Shown: positions 11,348 through 22,230, counted from the first letter of the stretch. The stretch is 64,000 nt of DNA from Gordionus sp. m RMFG-2023 (GCF_954871325.1 NC_088777.1:40277366-40341365); one strand, 5' to 3'. Numbers and translations are program-made. The notes: generated by a model not told the origin, from the letters alone.

Positions 11348-12133
11348 AGCTGAAAGAGAGATGTACAGGAGAATATATAAAAGAGAATATATTAAAAACT
11401 TTACTAAAATTTAAAATTAATATTCAACAAATATACACAATTACTTCTGATAATGGTTGTAATTTTTTAAGAGCTATAAAGCTCCTGCAACCTGAAACTG
11501 ATTATGATATAAGGAGTGAATCAGCAGATGAGGAAAATATGGATGTAAATGTATATAAATATGATATTGATGATATACAAAATACTTTTTTATCAACTAT
11601 TATATCCTATCCGATTTATAGTGTACGGTGTGCACACACTTCAGCTGGCACTTCAAGATGCTATAAAATTATCACCTATTGTGGAAACCATTGCAAAAGC
11701 TAGGAGCCTAAATTTAAAATTAAGACATCCCACTTACCAAAAGTTATTAAAAAATATGAAACTCCCTAAGCCTGTGTTAGATTGCCACAGATGGCATTCA
11801 ACCCATGATATGTTAGAAAGGCTGATTTTACTAAAATCCAATATCGAAGATTTTTTTACAGAGCAATCTGATTATTTATTGACTGAAGATGGGAAAGAGA
11901 TAATAACGATTGTTGAAATTTTAAAACCGCTAAAAATCGCAACCAAACAATTCCAATCTGAACAGTTAACACTGACAGATTTTTATGCAGCATGGTTAAG
12001 ATGCTGCATCGAACTGGAAAAAAATCCAAACCATTTTGCTCAATTACTATATTCTTGTCTTAAGAACAGAGAAGAAAGGTTTATAAAGAACGAAATTCTC
12101 TTAGCTGCCATATACCTAGGCCCAAGATACAAG
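11338..12133 (+). CDS. hAT-2 transposase, catalytic core
   Basis: After a frame change near 11340 the protein continues with LLELKERCTGEYIKENIL and IYTITSDNGCNFLRAIKLL, the second catalytic aspartate. It then shows RCAHTLQLALQDAIK, LDCHRWHSTHDMLERL and ILKPLKIATKQFQSE, where the catalytic glutamate is expected. The exon ends at IYLGPRYK with a donor at 12134 (aag then gttaat). The 102-bp intron ends at 12235. Confidence 0.8.
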
Positions 12134-12235
12134 GTTAATTAAAAGCTTAGTAAATTAATTATTTTAGATTTATATTAAAATTGTTATTTTATGAAATATT
12201 TAAATATAAACAATATAAATCCTTAAATATTACAG

Positions 12236-12752
12236 GTATTACTTAGTGATGATGATAAGGTTTGTGCGAAAAAACATCTTGTCAATTTATGGAGACGAAT
12301 TAAAAGCTTAACAACGCCAATTTTATCATATTAGTTCCGATGAAGTTATTGAACAAGAAGATGATTTAGAGAAATTGATATAACTTAAAGAAAGGCAGGA
12401 GAAAATACTTAAAAGAGGGCCAACGATTGCTGAGAAAAGTATTGGAACAATAATTACTGGATTTAGCGATTATATAAGATTAGATAAGAAGGAAAATATT
12501 TTGCATTTTTGGGAGTCTGCTAAGCTGGAACACCCTGAATTATATATTTTATCTAAAATCTTATTTGCTGTTCCTGCAACCCAAGTTAATTTTTCATATT
12601 TTCACATATAAATACATTTAACATAGGTTAGCGTTGAAAGATCTTTTTCACATTTGAAATTCATTCTTTCACCACATAGATCGAGGATGAGTGAACAACT
12701 CTTGGAAGATATTATGCTAATACGTCTAAATAAAATTTTTAAAATTGATACA
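12236..12752 (+). CDS. hAT-2 transposase, C-terminal exons with dimerisation domain
   Basis: The first part reads VLLSDDDKVCAKKHLVNLW and, after some damage near 12330-12382 (an in-frame stop and a frame change), LFAVPATQ. A 42-bp intron at 12585-12626 then joins ATQ to VSVERSFSHLKFILSPHRS and EDIMLIRLNK. FAVPATQVSVER is the hallmark of the hAT C-terminal dimerisation domain. Confidence 0.75.
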
Positions 12753-13010
12753 TGACTATATGCTTTGTATTTTTAACTATATTTGCCTATAAATAAAATA
12801 AAAAATTTATTTTTTATATCAAATTTATGTCTAGTTTTTTATTATGATTTAAATATAGAATTTTTTTTATCAACTCAAAAATTCTTGAACCCGAACCGAA
12901 CCAAACCCGGGTTCAAAAATATTTCCCTGAACCGAACCCGAACCGAACCCAACTTTTTTTTATACCCCGAACCGAACCCGGTCTAAAATTTTGTCGGGTT
13001 CGCATCCCTG

Positions 13011-13745
13011 GTCATAAACACATGTTACGAATCCTTTAATATCCAAAACACAAATTATCGGCAAAAGACAAATCGGCATTTGAGATATTATTAATTTGAA
13101 AGTCCTTTGCATATGAATATATTTTTGATTTAGGTTTACTTAAACTCAAAGGAAAAACAGCATGTATTTCCCGAGTTCCTAGAATGGGATGAGCTAAATT
13201 GAATCTTTCTCGTAGTTTAATCTCTTTTAAATTGTATTATACGTAAAATTTACTGATGGCATATTTTGTTTTGCAAACTGATATAAATCAACTGGTGTTA
13301 AAATGTGTCCAGAACTGGTGCGCTGAAGGCTTGAACGTGCTGCTAATCTTTTTAATGTTCCGCCAAGGCCGTCACATGGACCTTTTCCATGAGATGTAGC
13401 TGAAAAATGCCATTCAGCTGCTACACCAAAATCTGATTCATGATAACACAGATTTATGAAACTTTTTCTGTTTTTATATTGAGCAGCCGATCCGTCAGAG
13501 CAGTAATAGATTTTACATGGCTTTTTGTTAAAATGATTGGTCAAAAATTTTATCATTTCAGTCTGGTATAAATGTACTGCAATAACATCATGTTGAAGTG
13601 ACTCTGATATTAACACATAATTAAGGTTTTCTATATTGTTATTATTATTATAATATGCTATCATAGGATGGATAGTGGCCTGATTATTATTCCAGTGAAA
13701 TCCTTGAACAACGTCTTGGATTACAAAGGCATAATTTTCAGAGAA
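13011..13745 (-). CDS. Sola-like transposase, DDE catalytic core
   Basis: In minus-strand order the region encodes DFSENYAFVIQDVVQGFHW, YYCSDGSAAQYKNRKSF, FGVAAEWHFSATSHGKGP and CDGLGGTLKRLAARSSLQR. It then continues past 13227, in another frame, with HPILGTREIHAVFP. The aspartates of DFSENY and of CSDG, with an acidic or His residue of the EWHFSATSHGK block, are the likely catalytic set (inference). The coding sequence is cut at 13011 by a hAT element and resumes beyond it near 10112. Confidence 0.8.
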
Positions 13746-14551
13746 ATCACAAATTCATTTTGTTGTAAAAAATGTTTAAGTTTTGAAATATATGATGACT
13801 GATTGGTAGCGATAAAGGAATGACGTAACATAGCTGGAATTTTTTCTAAAAAAAAAATTAAAAATTCTTGAGAAGATTTTGTTATTGTTTCCAGATTACT
13901 TCTATCAACAGACACCCACTGTTTAAAGGATATATGATCTATGTCAATTTGGGCAAATACAACATCTAATTGTTTTTTAATTGAGAATGTGCCTGGACAA
14001 TTACAATCTCCTAAATAACAAATAAGTGCTGGATTGCATATTGTTTGAGCTAAAATATTTTTATAGTTATGTAATGGATATTCTGGCATAGCTAATAGTT
14101 TTGCCAAATTAGCATCTACAAACATAAGCTTAAAATTTTGATGAATTACACAAACACTGTGTGTTCCACTGGCTCCAGCCAGAATACAATTTTTTGGCCG
14201 TAAATCTGCAAATTTAGAAAATCCAACTTTAATTATCGGGTACCTCTCTTTAAATCGTTCATATAATTCTTTTAAATTGTTTAAAATTAATCTTTTTTGA
14301 GACTGCTCTCTTTTCCCCTTGATCATTATGGATTTATAGTCTTTTTTCCCGGGCATCGCGCGACTGACTTCATCAGAAGAGTAAAATTTTTCTATAATAT
14401 TCACGGTTTCCTGATCAATTGTTCGCCCAGGTTTTATATTGGGAGATGACATAAATCCTTTTAATTCTATTAGTTTTTTTGATTTTCTTACCAAGTAATT
14501 CGTGGCTTTGAACTCCATCTCAATTTTTTTAGAGGTCCAAGAAGGGGGCAA
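13721..14551 (-). CDS. Sola-like transposase, middle domain
   Basis: This 276-residue frame carries family landmarks: GRTIDQETVNIIEKFYSSDE, then FSKFADLRPKNCILAGASG, THSVCVIHQNFKLM, and CYLGDCNCPGTF, an internal cysteine cluster. After these come HISFKQWVSVDRSNLETITK and RHSFIATNQSSY. It ends just where the first catalytic aspartate motif DFSENYAFVIQD begins in another frame (about 13740), so one frame change separates it from the catalytic core. Confidence 0.75.
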   Translation of the reverse strand: MPPSWTSKKIEMEFKATNYLVRKSKKLIELKGFMSSPNIKPGRTIDQETVNIIEKFYSSDEVSRAMPGKKDYKSIMIKGKREQSQKRLILNNLKELYERFKERYPIIKVGFSKFADLRPKNCILAGASGTHSVCVIHQNFKLMFVDANLAKLLAMPEYPLHNYKNILAQTICNPALICYLGDCNCPGTFSIKKQLDVVFAQIDIDHISFKQWVSVDRSNLETITKSSQEFLIFFLEKIPAMLRHSFIATNQSSYISKLKHFLQQNEFVISLKIMPL

Positions 14552-14922
14552 TATAGTAAGAAGTCCTTAGAAATAATTGGATAATGATGTTTTAAATTTT
14601 GAAGAAGTTCGTCATTTTTATTATTTTGAATATCAAACTCAGGAAGGCTGCTTCTTAATATGTTTTGACTTAATGCTTTTGTTATTTTTTTAAGTTTTTC
14701 TTGCGGATATTTCTTTTCTCCTATTCTTTTCTTTTTTATTGGGGATTGGCCTATTTTTTCTAGCGATACATTTATTATATCCAAAGTTGAACTGGATGGG
14801 GCTAGTTCGGGCTCTTCATTTTCAGATATATCCTCAATGGATTCCATATTTATCAAATATAAGCGACATGAGTGACATAATGATTGGCCTATTGTTAATA
14901 AACCTTTGGATTTTTTAATCAT
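14488..14922 (-). CDS. Sola-like transposase, second exon
   Basis: The exon opens after an acceptor (caccaaag) with MIKKSKGLLTIGQSLCHSC, which continues the zinc-binding motif of the preceding exon. It then runs through a charged linker with ENEEPELAPSSSTLDII. Near 14550 the family reading continues in another frame, at PPSWTSKKIEMEF, so a small frame change exists there. It belongs to the same transposase as 13721-14551. Confidence 0.6.
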   Translation of the reverse strand: MIKKSKGLLTIGQSLCHSCRLYLINMESIEDISENEEPELAPSSSTLDIINVSLEKIGQSPIKKKRIGEKKYPQEKLKKITKALSQNILRSSLPEFDIQNNKNDELLQNLKHHYPIISKDFLLYCPLLGPLKKLRWSSKPRITW

Positions 14923-15053
14923 CTTTGGTGTAATCTAATTTTATATATAATAAAAATAATCACAATATCCAATAATAAAAAAGATATTATATTGGTAAAA
15001 AATCCAGAATCTAAAATTAAAAAGGTTTTGATCCATAATATAAATAAACTTAC

Positions 15054-15118
15054 CTTTTGTAGATTTTTTGAAATAGACTTATGGCCTTCTCGAATGAATG
15101 GATTACTACAGAGTGATT
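15054..15118 (-). CDS. Sola-like transposase, N-terminal exon
   Basis: The minus strand reads CSNPFIREGHKSISKNLQK and then a canonical donor gtaagttta. With the CHSC motif at the start of the next exon this gives a Cx(n)CxxC arrangement, the N-terminal zinc-binding start I know from this transposase family. There is no ATG in frame after the preceding stop, so either a further upstream exon exists or the start is damaged. Confidence 0.5.
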
Positions 15119-15274
15119 ATTAAAAAAAAAATTTTAAGTAAAAAAAGAAATATTTTTTTAATCCTTATGTTCTTTTCAATCATGATTGATAATTAAATTT
15201 CCTATTTATCGATATAAAAATTTAATAAAAAGAAAGGAATGAAAAATAAAATAAGATGATAAAATCTTTAATTT

Positions 15275-16023
15275 CAAATAATAACGATAGTAGATCCAGA
15301 AGTGTGAAATATATACAAATTACGGCCTCAAGAATTTCTATTTAAGCGTAAAATGGATTGCGATAAATAGATATATTTTTATAATAGCTTGAATATAATT
15401 TTAAAATATCTTTATATGGGCCGCTTCCTCATTTATTGCCCCAGGACATCATACTGGTTATAATTAATCGATTTCTTTTGATTTTAATACCGATATAAAA
15501 TATATTATTATTAAATATAATATATTATTAATAAATTTAGTATAACGTCATCTATATTATCCTTTTTTATTTACAAAAATAATAAATATTTTAATAAAAT
15601 TAAAAAAACAAAAATGGCTATCGAGATTTTTCATTAAATAGTTTAATATAAAGGTAATAAATATTTTTAGAGTATCAACACCAAAAAAAAATCCCTTCCC
15701 AGGAATGTTAATTTTTTTATTTTTACCGGAAATACAAAAACACTTAAAATTTTCAATATTTTCCAATGTAAAATTTTAAGGGCTATAAAGTGATATATTA
15801 TTTGTAATTCTATCTTAAGTATTTTTTAAGAAAAACAAGATATAAGAAATCATGCATTACGCGATTCTATACTTTGAAGGTGTATATCTTTGGATCTGGT
15901 TGAGCTGGGGCTCTAAAATTTGGATTTTATTAACATTTACAACATAAATAACTAACATGCCAAGTTTCATTCATTTTTGAGATGGTCGGCCGAATCACTG
16001 GTCGATTTGTCATGGAATTACCC
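15275..16023. repeat. right long terminal inverted repeat of Sola-like element 1
   Basis: It pairs with the left arm along about 750 bases, including the outermost 20 bases and the internal stretch around caggacatcatactggtta. It lies upstream of the first transposase exon, so it would hold the promoter. Confidence 0.8.
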
Positions 16024-16027
16024 ATAA

Positions 16028-17170
16028 TCGAAATAGGTGAGACTCAGTTTGGCTTTATGCCTGGAAGATCAACAACTGATGCTATCCACGCAACTAGGCA
16101 AATAAGTGAAAAATACAGGGAAAAGAACAAAAAGCTACACATGGTCTTTCTCGATCTAGAAAAGGCCTTCGATAGAATCCCAAGAAAACTTATCTGGTGG
16201 GCGCTACGCCACAAAAAGGTTCCCGAAAAATATATAAGAATAATACAGGATATGTATATGGGCCATACAACAATGGTCCGTAGCACAAGAGGTACTTCCG
16301 CAGGCTTCACGATAGCCGAAGGAGTTCATCAAGGGTCGGCTCTCAGCCCACTTCTCTTCATTACAGTAATAGATGTATTAGCACAGTCTATACCTCAAAC
16401 AGTCCCGTGGAATATGATATTTTGATACTTGCCGAATCCAAGGATGAAATGAAAGAAAGATTAGTGAGTTTAAATATCCTAGAAAAGCACGGACTAAAAG
16501 TAAATAGAGAAAAGACGGAGTATATGGTGATAGGAGATGAAACAGAGAGTATTGATATAAATGAATGGCAGATATCGGCAATTGAAAGCTGCAAATATTT
16601 GGGCTCCACTATACAAATAAACGGTATAATAGAAAAAGAGATAAAGAGTAAAATTAGTCAAGGCTGGTTAAAATGGAGATCTTTATCTGGAGTGCTATTT
16701 GACAAAAGAATCCCACACAAATTAAAGGGAAAGATTTACAGTTCCATAGTACAACCATGAAACATGGCCAACCAAGGAATCAAACGAGAGAAGTCTACAA
16801 ACTATGGAGATGAGAATGCTAAGGATGATTGCTGGGGTAATAAGAAATGATAAAATGCGCCGTACAAGAATACTAAGTAGTTTAAAGGCAGTGCCCAAAG
16901 ACTAAGTTAATGGTAAACAGACTTAGGTGGTATGGGCACACAATGAGAAGGCCTATGAACTACATAGGAAATAAGGTTGAGAGTTTGGAAGTGATGGGCA
17001 AACGTAAAAGAGGAAGGCCAAAACTTCAATGGGGCCATAAAGTTAGAGCCAATATAAAGATGTATAAATTAGATAAAAGAGATTGTATGAATAACATAAA
17101 GTTGAGAGAGAGAGAGATGTTGAAGGAGCTTACCACCAGAAAAGGTGAAAGCTAAAGAGAAAAATTTTTT
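16028..17170 (+). mobile_element. RTE-type LINE, 3' half after the Sola insertion
   Basis: The LINE resumes with FGFMPGRSTTDAIHA, HMVFLDLEKAFDRIPRK and GVHQGSALSPLLF of the reverse transcriptase. Compared with the copy at 36958-40038 the FADD catalytic block is deleted near 16410, so this copy is dead. A thumb-like region, then RLRWYGHTMRR and KRKRGRPKLQWG, the C-terminal signature of RTE LINEs, follow to a stop near 17155. The 3' end is close to aaagctaaagagaaaaa. Confidence 0.88.
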
Positions 17171-17369
17171 TTTTATGTTCCTTTCGAGATTACTCAAAAA
17201 GCGGCTCGAGTTGACTTAAAAATAAAATTAGTTTAGATGTTAAAAATCAAATTGAGTTCAACAACTATTTTTATGTCAGAATTTCAATTTTAAAATATAT
17301 CTTAACAATAGAGAGGTTTATAATAAGATTAAATAAAAAATAGCAAAGTAAGTAACAATAAAATATAAC

Positions 17370-17435
17370 CTGAATTAGTAATCAAAAGATCTTCTTCGAT
17401 TCCCCCGTTTGAATTGGTGATCAAAGTTAATTTCG
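17370..17435 (-). CDS. AMT: aminomethyltransferase (glycine cleavage T protein), exon 3 of those seen
   Basis: After an acceptor (aattcaag) the minus strand encodes LTLITNSNGGIEEDLLIT, which matches the conserved TLSLFTNE.GGI.DDLIVT stretch of mitochondrial aminomethyltransferase. The exon starts in phase 1, exactly as the exon at 20085-20241 ends. It ends at a donor (cag then gttatatt). The next expected exons (with NAGC, LLALQGP and GYTGEDG) were not found in the window. The LINE 3' end lies only 200 bp downstream, so the gene either has a very long transposon-filled intron or is broken here. Confidence 0.8.
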
Positions 17436-17760
17436 CTTGAATTATATTATTTACAATTTTTTTAAACCATAAATATAATATATATAGGATATGTTTTTTT
17501 GCGGGCCCGACTCGTCCGTTTGAAATATTAAATAAATTCGGCACGAATTTATAATTTATATGTTATCCAACTTTCAACAAAGAAATAGTCCTGATCCCAA
17601 AATAAATTTATAGTAGATACTTTGAACATTTCATAACCAGAAATTACCCTATTTTATAGAAATGTGAAACACGATTTAAAAAGTTATTCGAAAAGATTCC
17701 AGAAAGTTATGAAAATAGTGATTTTCGAACATTTTAAATCTTAACCTGGAATTTTGTGGT

Positions 17761-20054
17761 CAGGGATCCAAACTGAACCTGATTCTGTATAGAACCTTAA
17801 AAATATCGGTAAACTAGTCTGAACCTTTTAATATCCTAACTCATTTAAAGATAATAAATAATCAATTTTGATGTATCAATAACTATTTTTATTTGAAGGT
17901 GGTCAGCTATACATAGCGTATAGAAGTGTTTTCGATCACCGAATTTCCTCTTTTTTCTTATATATATAATTTTATTGAAGAGAATCTTGAAGAATCTATT
18001 TTAAGGGAATAAGGATAAAATTTTAAATGTGCTACACATCCATTACATAATTCTTATAAGTTTAAATGTTAAAAAACCGGTGTTTAAAGATTCAAACCAA
18101 ACCGATATTATTATCTTACTTGAATGTAAATCAAAACTTATCAGATATACAATACTGTTAGAATCCCCTAGCGCAACATAGCTAGTTTCTAAAATAACCT
18201 AACGGGATAATATTTTAAAAATATCTGCAAAATATTTTAAGATGTATTTAAAATGTGTAAGGAATTATAATATAAAGACCAAGGTTGGGCAGTAATTATT
18301 TACTTATGTGATTAATTCCATAATTACAATTCCTTTTTTGTAATTAACTGTAATTAATTCCATTTAAAAAAGTTAGTAATCATAATTAATTACATTTTTT
18401 TAAGAATAAGCAGTTATTATTCATTTTCATTTATATGAAAAATGCTTAATAATTGCAATATTTCATTCATATTTTTGGCGGAAATATAATGAGTGATTTT
18501 GAATCTTTAACTTTTACCTTGGACTCTGGTGATAAGTACGATGCTCTTCAAATACAGTTTTACATTCAGTAGAAGATACATCTAAATTGTCAATATTCAA
18601 GCCAAATTTTTATCAAACTTTACCAGAATATTTTTGAAAGTCATCCAAAATAAGTCATCAGGCAAATGATTTAATTGTAAATTTTATTATAAAGTCTGAA
18701 GCATTATCAGCACTTGTAGAAAGACTATTTAACTTTGCAACTTTACTAAATAAGTAATATAGAACAGGTTTAAATAACGAACTGTGAAAGGTTAATACTT
18801 AAAAAAAAGTTATACGTCTTTTTTAAATATTAGTTAAAAATATATTCAATATCATTGGTTGGGATCTTTAAATGACAATGCCTATAATATCTATTAATAT
18901 TTAAACATAAATCATATTCAAATTTGTAACACGGAATCTGATTGTATTTCTTAAAATCAAATGTTTATAATTTATTTTTATGATATTGTACTTTATATAT
19001 TATATTATATTATAATAATATAAATTATTTAATAATATAAATTATTTAATAATATAAATTATATTATATTTTTCAAACATAAAAAAATTGTAATAAAGAA
19101 TAAATTATTATTATAATTATATCGTATATGCTATTTAATAAAGATTATCGTTATTTTTTAAGGTTTTTTGGGGTGCAAGGTCAGAATTTTTTTAAAAAAA
19201 AATTAATTTATTATTGAAATTTACAAATCGATTTTGGACGCATCCTTAATCAAATCCTACTTTAATTTTTAATTTTATTATAAAAGGAATTGTAATTATA
19301 TAAACATAATTACTCTAGAAAATCATGATTACTAATTAGTAATTATAATTAATTATAAAAATTTTGCAAGAAATTGCAATTAGTAATTAGTTACAATTTT
19401 TGAGTAATTATGCCAGCCCATCTCTGATATAACCATACATTAATATAAATGTGAGTCAGATTATTATCCATAAGAATAACGTTTACATTTTTGTGTACGT
19501 TTTAAAATCATTTGCTTCAATCGAAAACAAAAATTTTATTTGCATTATAATATAACCATTGAGGTGGTGTCTATTCAAACACTAAAAATGCAAAAAACCT
19601 TTTCGTTTTGAAACTTACCAAATCGTTAGCTCCAAGATTAATCTATTTATACACTATATTCAGTTTCCAAAATAAACAAGTGTTATATATATTCTAAATT
19701 TTTATACTTTTATTTTACATTATAAATTCCTTCATACAAGATTAATATTATTCGTGTATATTTGTATTATTGAAAATAAAAATAAATATCTTAATAATTA
19801 TATAAATTTATAAGTTCTTACTATATTCTAATTTATTGTTGCAAACCAGAAGATAAGTAATTGGGAAAAATGTAGTAAAGCACAAGGAAAATAATAATGA
19901 AAAAGTATAATCAAACAAATGTTTAGATTCTAAGTTTTTTAGTGATAAATTAAATCTAGTCCTGAAAATTAGATCTGATCCGGTTCGGCCTTATAGGAAA
20001 TTTAGTCTGATAAGGTTCAGTTTGACTTATGGGAACCGAAGATGTTCATACTTA
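17761..20054. mobile_element. possible hAT element related to hAT-2, in the AMT intron
   Basis: The left end CAGGGATCCAAACTGAACC resembles the hAT-2 end. Inverted AAACTGAACC and GGTTCCC motifs occur at 20005-20054. I found no clear right terminus or target duplication, and 18280-19426 is another element inside it. The assignment is weak. Confidence 0.3.
18280..19426 (+). mobile_element. decayed hAT with TIR CAAGGTTGGGCAG, in the AMT intron
   Basis: The ends are inverted relatives (left CAAGGTTGGGCAGTAATTA; right reverse complement CAGAGATGGGCTGGCATAAT), with many TAATTAATTA subterminal repeats. Near 18695-18760 a fragment reads SALVERLFNFATLLNK, the hAT dimerisation domain. The target duplication is weak (5 of 8 bases), consistent with age. 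It is internally deleted and non-autonomous. Confidence 0.7.
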
Positions 20055-20084
20055 GCTCTAATATAAAATATTTTTTTATGTCAC

Positions 20085-20241
20085 TTTTATCTGCGGAAAT
20101 CTCTGAAATATCACCCACAACTAATTTTTCTATAAAATCATACCGGCGTTTCCCATAAATATTGGTTTGCAGCATATGAGAAACATCGAATAAACTACAT
20201 TGATTTCGACATTGATAATGTTCCTTCTCAATACTCTCGTA
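20085..20241 (-). CDS. AMT: aminomethyltransferase (glycine cleavage T protein), exon 2 of those seen
   Basis: The exon encodes YESIEKEHYQCRNQ and then CSLFDVSHMLQTNIYGKRR, RYDFIEKLVVGDISEISADK. The CSLFDVSHM block is diagnostic for the T protein of the glycine cleavage system, which transfers the methylene group of glycine to tetrahydrofolate in the mitochondrion. The acceptor is tttattag and the donor gtgaca; length 157 bp, entering in phase 0 and leaving in phase 1, which fits both neighbours. Confidence 0.9.
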
Positions 20242-20493
20242 CTAATAAATAATAATAATTTAATCAAATGCTAGTTTTATTTAAAAATAATTGAAATTAG
20301 GGGTAAATATCAAGGATGCCCACAATAATCTAATGATTCAAATAGTGTGGGTTTAAAATACTAGAGTTTTGTATTAGCTACAAATATTTTATATTTTTCA
20401 ATAAAAGTGCCCTATCTTTTTATGTCTTAATGAAAACCTAGAAACTAAGGTTATAGTCGGCTAGAAACTGGGTTTAAAAGTTTTTGGAGTTGG

Positions 20494-20866
20494 CTAAAAA
20501 TGAAGTGATTTACCTATACTAGTTTGAGGGCTTGCCGACTTCCAATATATTTGAAATGTTTTAAAATAAGAAATTATACAGTAATTAAAATAATAATACA
20601 CAAAGGCCTTTGATATCAAAAGTTTAATATGCTTTTCGCTTTTGCACATTACCCTCAAAACCACTTTTTTAAAATCAAAATTCTGCGAAATTGGCAAAAA
20701 CAACTTTTATATAAAGATTGATTTCTGCAATTAGGGCATTGAATGCAACCATGCCAGATGAGATCTCATCATCAATTAGTTCAAAATCATAAAAATGAGG
20801 ATGAAATATGTTTGTTGCGAAATTAATATTCTGACAACAAATATATAATTTTGCGATATATTTCAC
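20494..20866 (-). other. unrecognised coding-like stretch in the AMT intron
   Basis: On the minus strand the reading HFYDFELIDDEISSGMVAFN and LIAEINLYIKVVFANFAEF is less AT-biased than its surroundings and looks like coding sequence. A second frame continues with FKKVVLRVMCKSEKHIK. I do not recognise a family. It may be an old transposase fragment or an exon of another gene. Confidence 0.25.
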
Positions 20867-21299
20867 AGATAATCTTTATAAAAAAAAATGCATTGAGGAA
20901 AATCAAAATATTGTGATATGATATATGATGGATAATTTTTTGAAAGTATTCAATGTATTTTGAAATCTTTTCTACTGATATTTAAATATTAGGACTTAAT
21001 TTAAAATATTCCAGGGAATTTTAATAGAAATTCTGATCCTGGGGATATGCCCAAAATTTCCGGCTTTTAAATTGGAAGCACCATGTTTCTTACATTTTAA
21101 ATTATTTTGAAAACTAAATTTATAATGCAGATTTTTAAATATAAACTTCAATTTCAAAATTATAAGATTATGATTTTATATGTGTATTTATTTTACAAAA
21201 TTGAAAGTAGTGAGGTTTAATAGCGAGCTACAGCAATCATGATTTTTTTTAAACTAGTGCATTTAAGCTACCACTACTAAATAAAAGTAGTGCACTATA

Positions 21300-21960
21300 C
21301 TGGGTGGTAATAATGATAAAAAGAAAGAGTGGGAAATTTGGGATAAAAGTAGAGAAGAAAATTAATTGTGTCTAAATTTAGTGTATGGAGAATAACACCA
21401 CTGGAAGTAGGTGATTGGAAACTGAAAGGGGTCAACTCTTCCAAATATTTAGAACTAATTTTGCAGTGATGGTAAATTAAATGGGAATTTACATGAAACA
21501 ACAAAAATTTCTTGGGGAAATTTGAAAATTATGGATGATAAGATTCAGGTATAAGTCTAGATCAATCTTAGGATGAAGATATACTTCTTCAATGATCAGA
21601 CTCATTTATTGTATGAATTTGAATGTTGGATAAAAGGCAAATGAAAAGTCTAGGGACATAACAGAAAAGAGAAGGCTTAGATAGATCTGGGTAAGTTTAA
21701 GAACGATTATATGAAGAATGAGATCATTGATTATCATTCTAATTATGGAGAGATGGGATATATTGGAAAAGTAATAGTAAGACTAGAAATTGAAGGTAAA
21801 CATAGAAGAGGATACTCAATAAAATAGAAGGATTTAAACAGAAGAAATTTTGAAGGCGAGTGTGTGCAGTACTGGAATTAAGTTAGTGAAATAGATTTTT
21901 GTCTTGAGGCTGTCACTCATATTAGAACTTTAAGCACTGTCTTATAATATTTTTAAACCT
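21300..21960 (+). mobile_element. old, decayed LINE 3' end in the AMT intron
   Basis: The plus strand retains fragments of the C-terminal region of a non-LTR reverse transcriptase protein, such as KGVNSSKYLELILQ (compare the KYLGSTIQ block of the LINE at 16604-16622) and spaced E.R.LR.IW-like segments. Many stops and shifts are present. It differs enough from the other LINE copies to be a distinct, older subfamily. Confidence 0.5.
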
Positions 21961-22091
21961 AGCCCCGTTCAACTTATAAAATTTACCATATTATGGCCCA
22001 ACCTTGACCAGAGATTGATGCCATGTTAGCAGGTTTCTGGTTTTTTTTAAATATAAATATTAATGCAGCATCAACTTGATAAGAATTTTAC

Positions 22092-22230
22092 TTGTAAAGG
22101 CATTTCCCATCCACAAAAATCAAACATTTTAGCCTTTTCATTTAAGTGATACTCATAAAATGGAGTGAATTTGATATCTTTATAAATATTCATAGCATAG
22201 GAGAATAATTTAATAGAACTTTGATTTAGG
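22092..22230 (-). CDS. AMT: aminomethyltransferase (glycine cleavage T protein), N-terminal exon
   Basis: The exon encodes NIYKDIKFTPFYEYHLNE, then KAKMFDFCGWEMPLQ, matching the TPLYD.H...GK...F.GW.MPVQY start of aminomethyltransferase. The donor follows directly (caa then gtaaaa), and joining to the exon at 20241 restores PLQYE, as in the family. An acceptor (gatttttttag) supports a start at 22230. The frame also stays open to about 22296, so a slightly longer exon is possible. The transit peptide and first ATG may be in a further upstream exon. The intron to the next exon is 1.85 kb. Confidence 0.85.

Larger units (their letters stand above)
10113..13010 (+). mobile_element. hAT element 2, nested in the Sola-like transposase gene
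   Basis: The element starts CAGGGATTCGAACCGAACCC and ends with its inverted relative (reverse complement CAGGGATGCGAACCCGAC). A perfect 8-bp target duplication GTCATAAA touches both ends (10105-10112 and 13011-13018). Subterminal repeats of CCGAACCGAACCC are abundant at both ends. It encodes a BED-finger hAT transposase on the plus strand in several exons. A perfect TSD and mostly open reading frames suggest recent insertion, after the Sola-like element. Confidence 0.95.
9109..16023 (-). mobile_element. Sola-like DNA transposon 1 (6.9 kb), interrupted by a hAT
   Basis: The element starts GGGTCATTCCACGTCAAATC and ends with its inverted relative (reverse complement GGGTAATTCCATGACAAATC). It is flanked by a perfect 4-bp duplication ATAA (9105-9108 and 16024-16027). 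The inverted repeats are long, roughly 9109-9975 and 15275-16023, at an estimated 75-80% identity. It encodes a DDE-type transposase on the minus strand. Four-base target duplications with a DDE transposase fit the Sola superfamily (possibly Sola2), as I recall the family; this should be confirmed by search. It sits inside a LINE reverse transcriptase, so the site before insertion can be read directly. Confidence 0.85.

Noticed and set aside
12783-12986. 67-codon frame rich in NRT/EPN repeats
   Set aside because: It is translation of the CCGAACCGAACCC subterminal repeats of hAT-2.
16044-16609. Minus-strand frames across the LINE (also plus-strand frames at 37515-38109)
   Set aside because: Antisense shadows of the reverse transcriptase reading.
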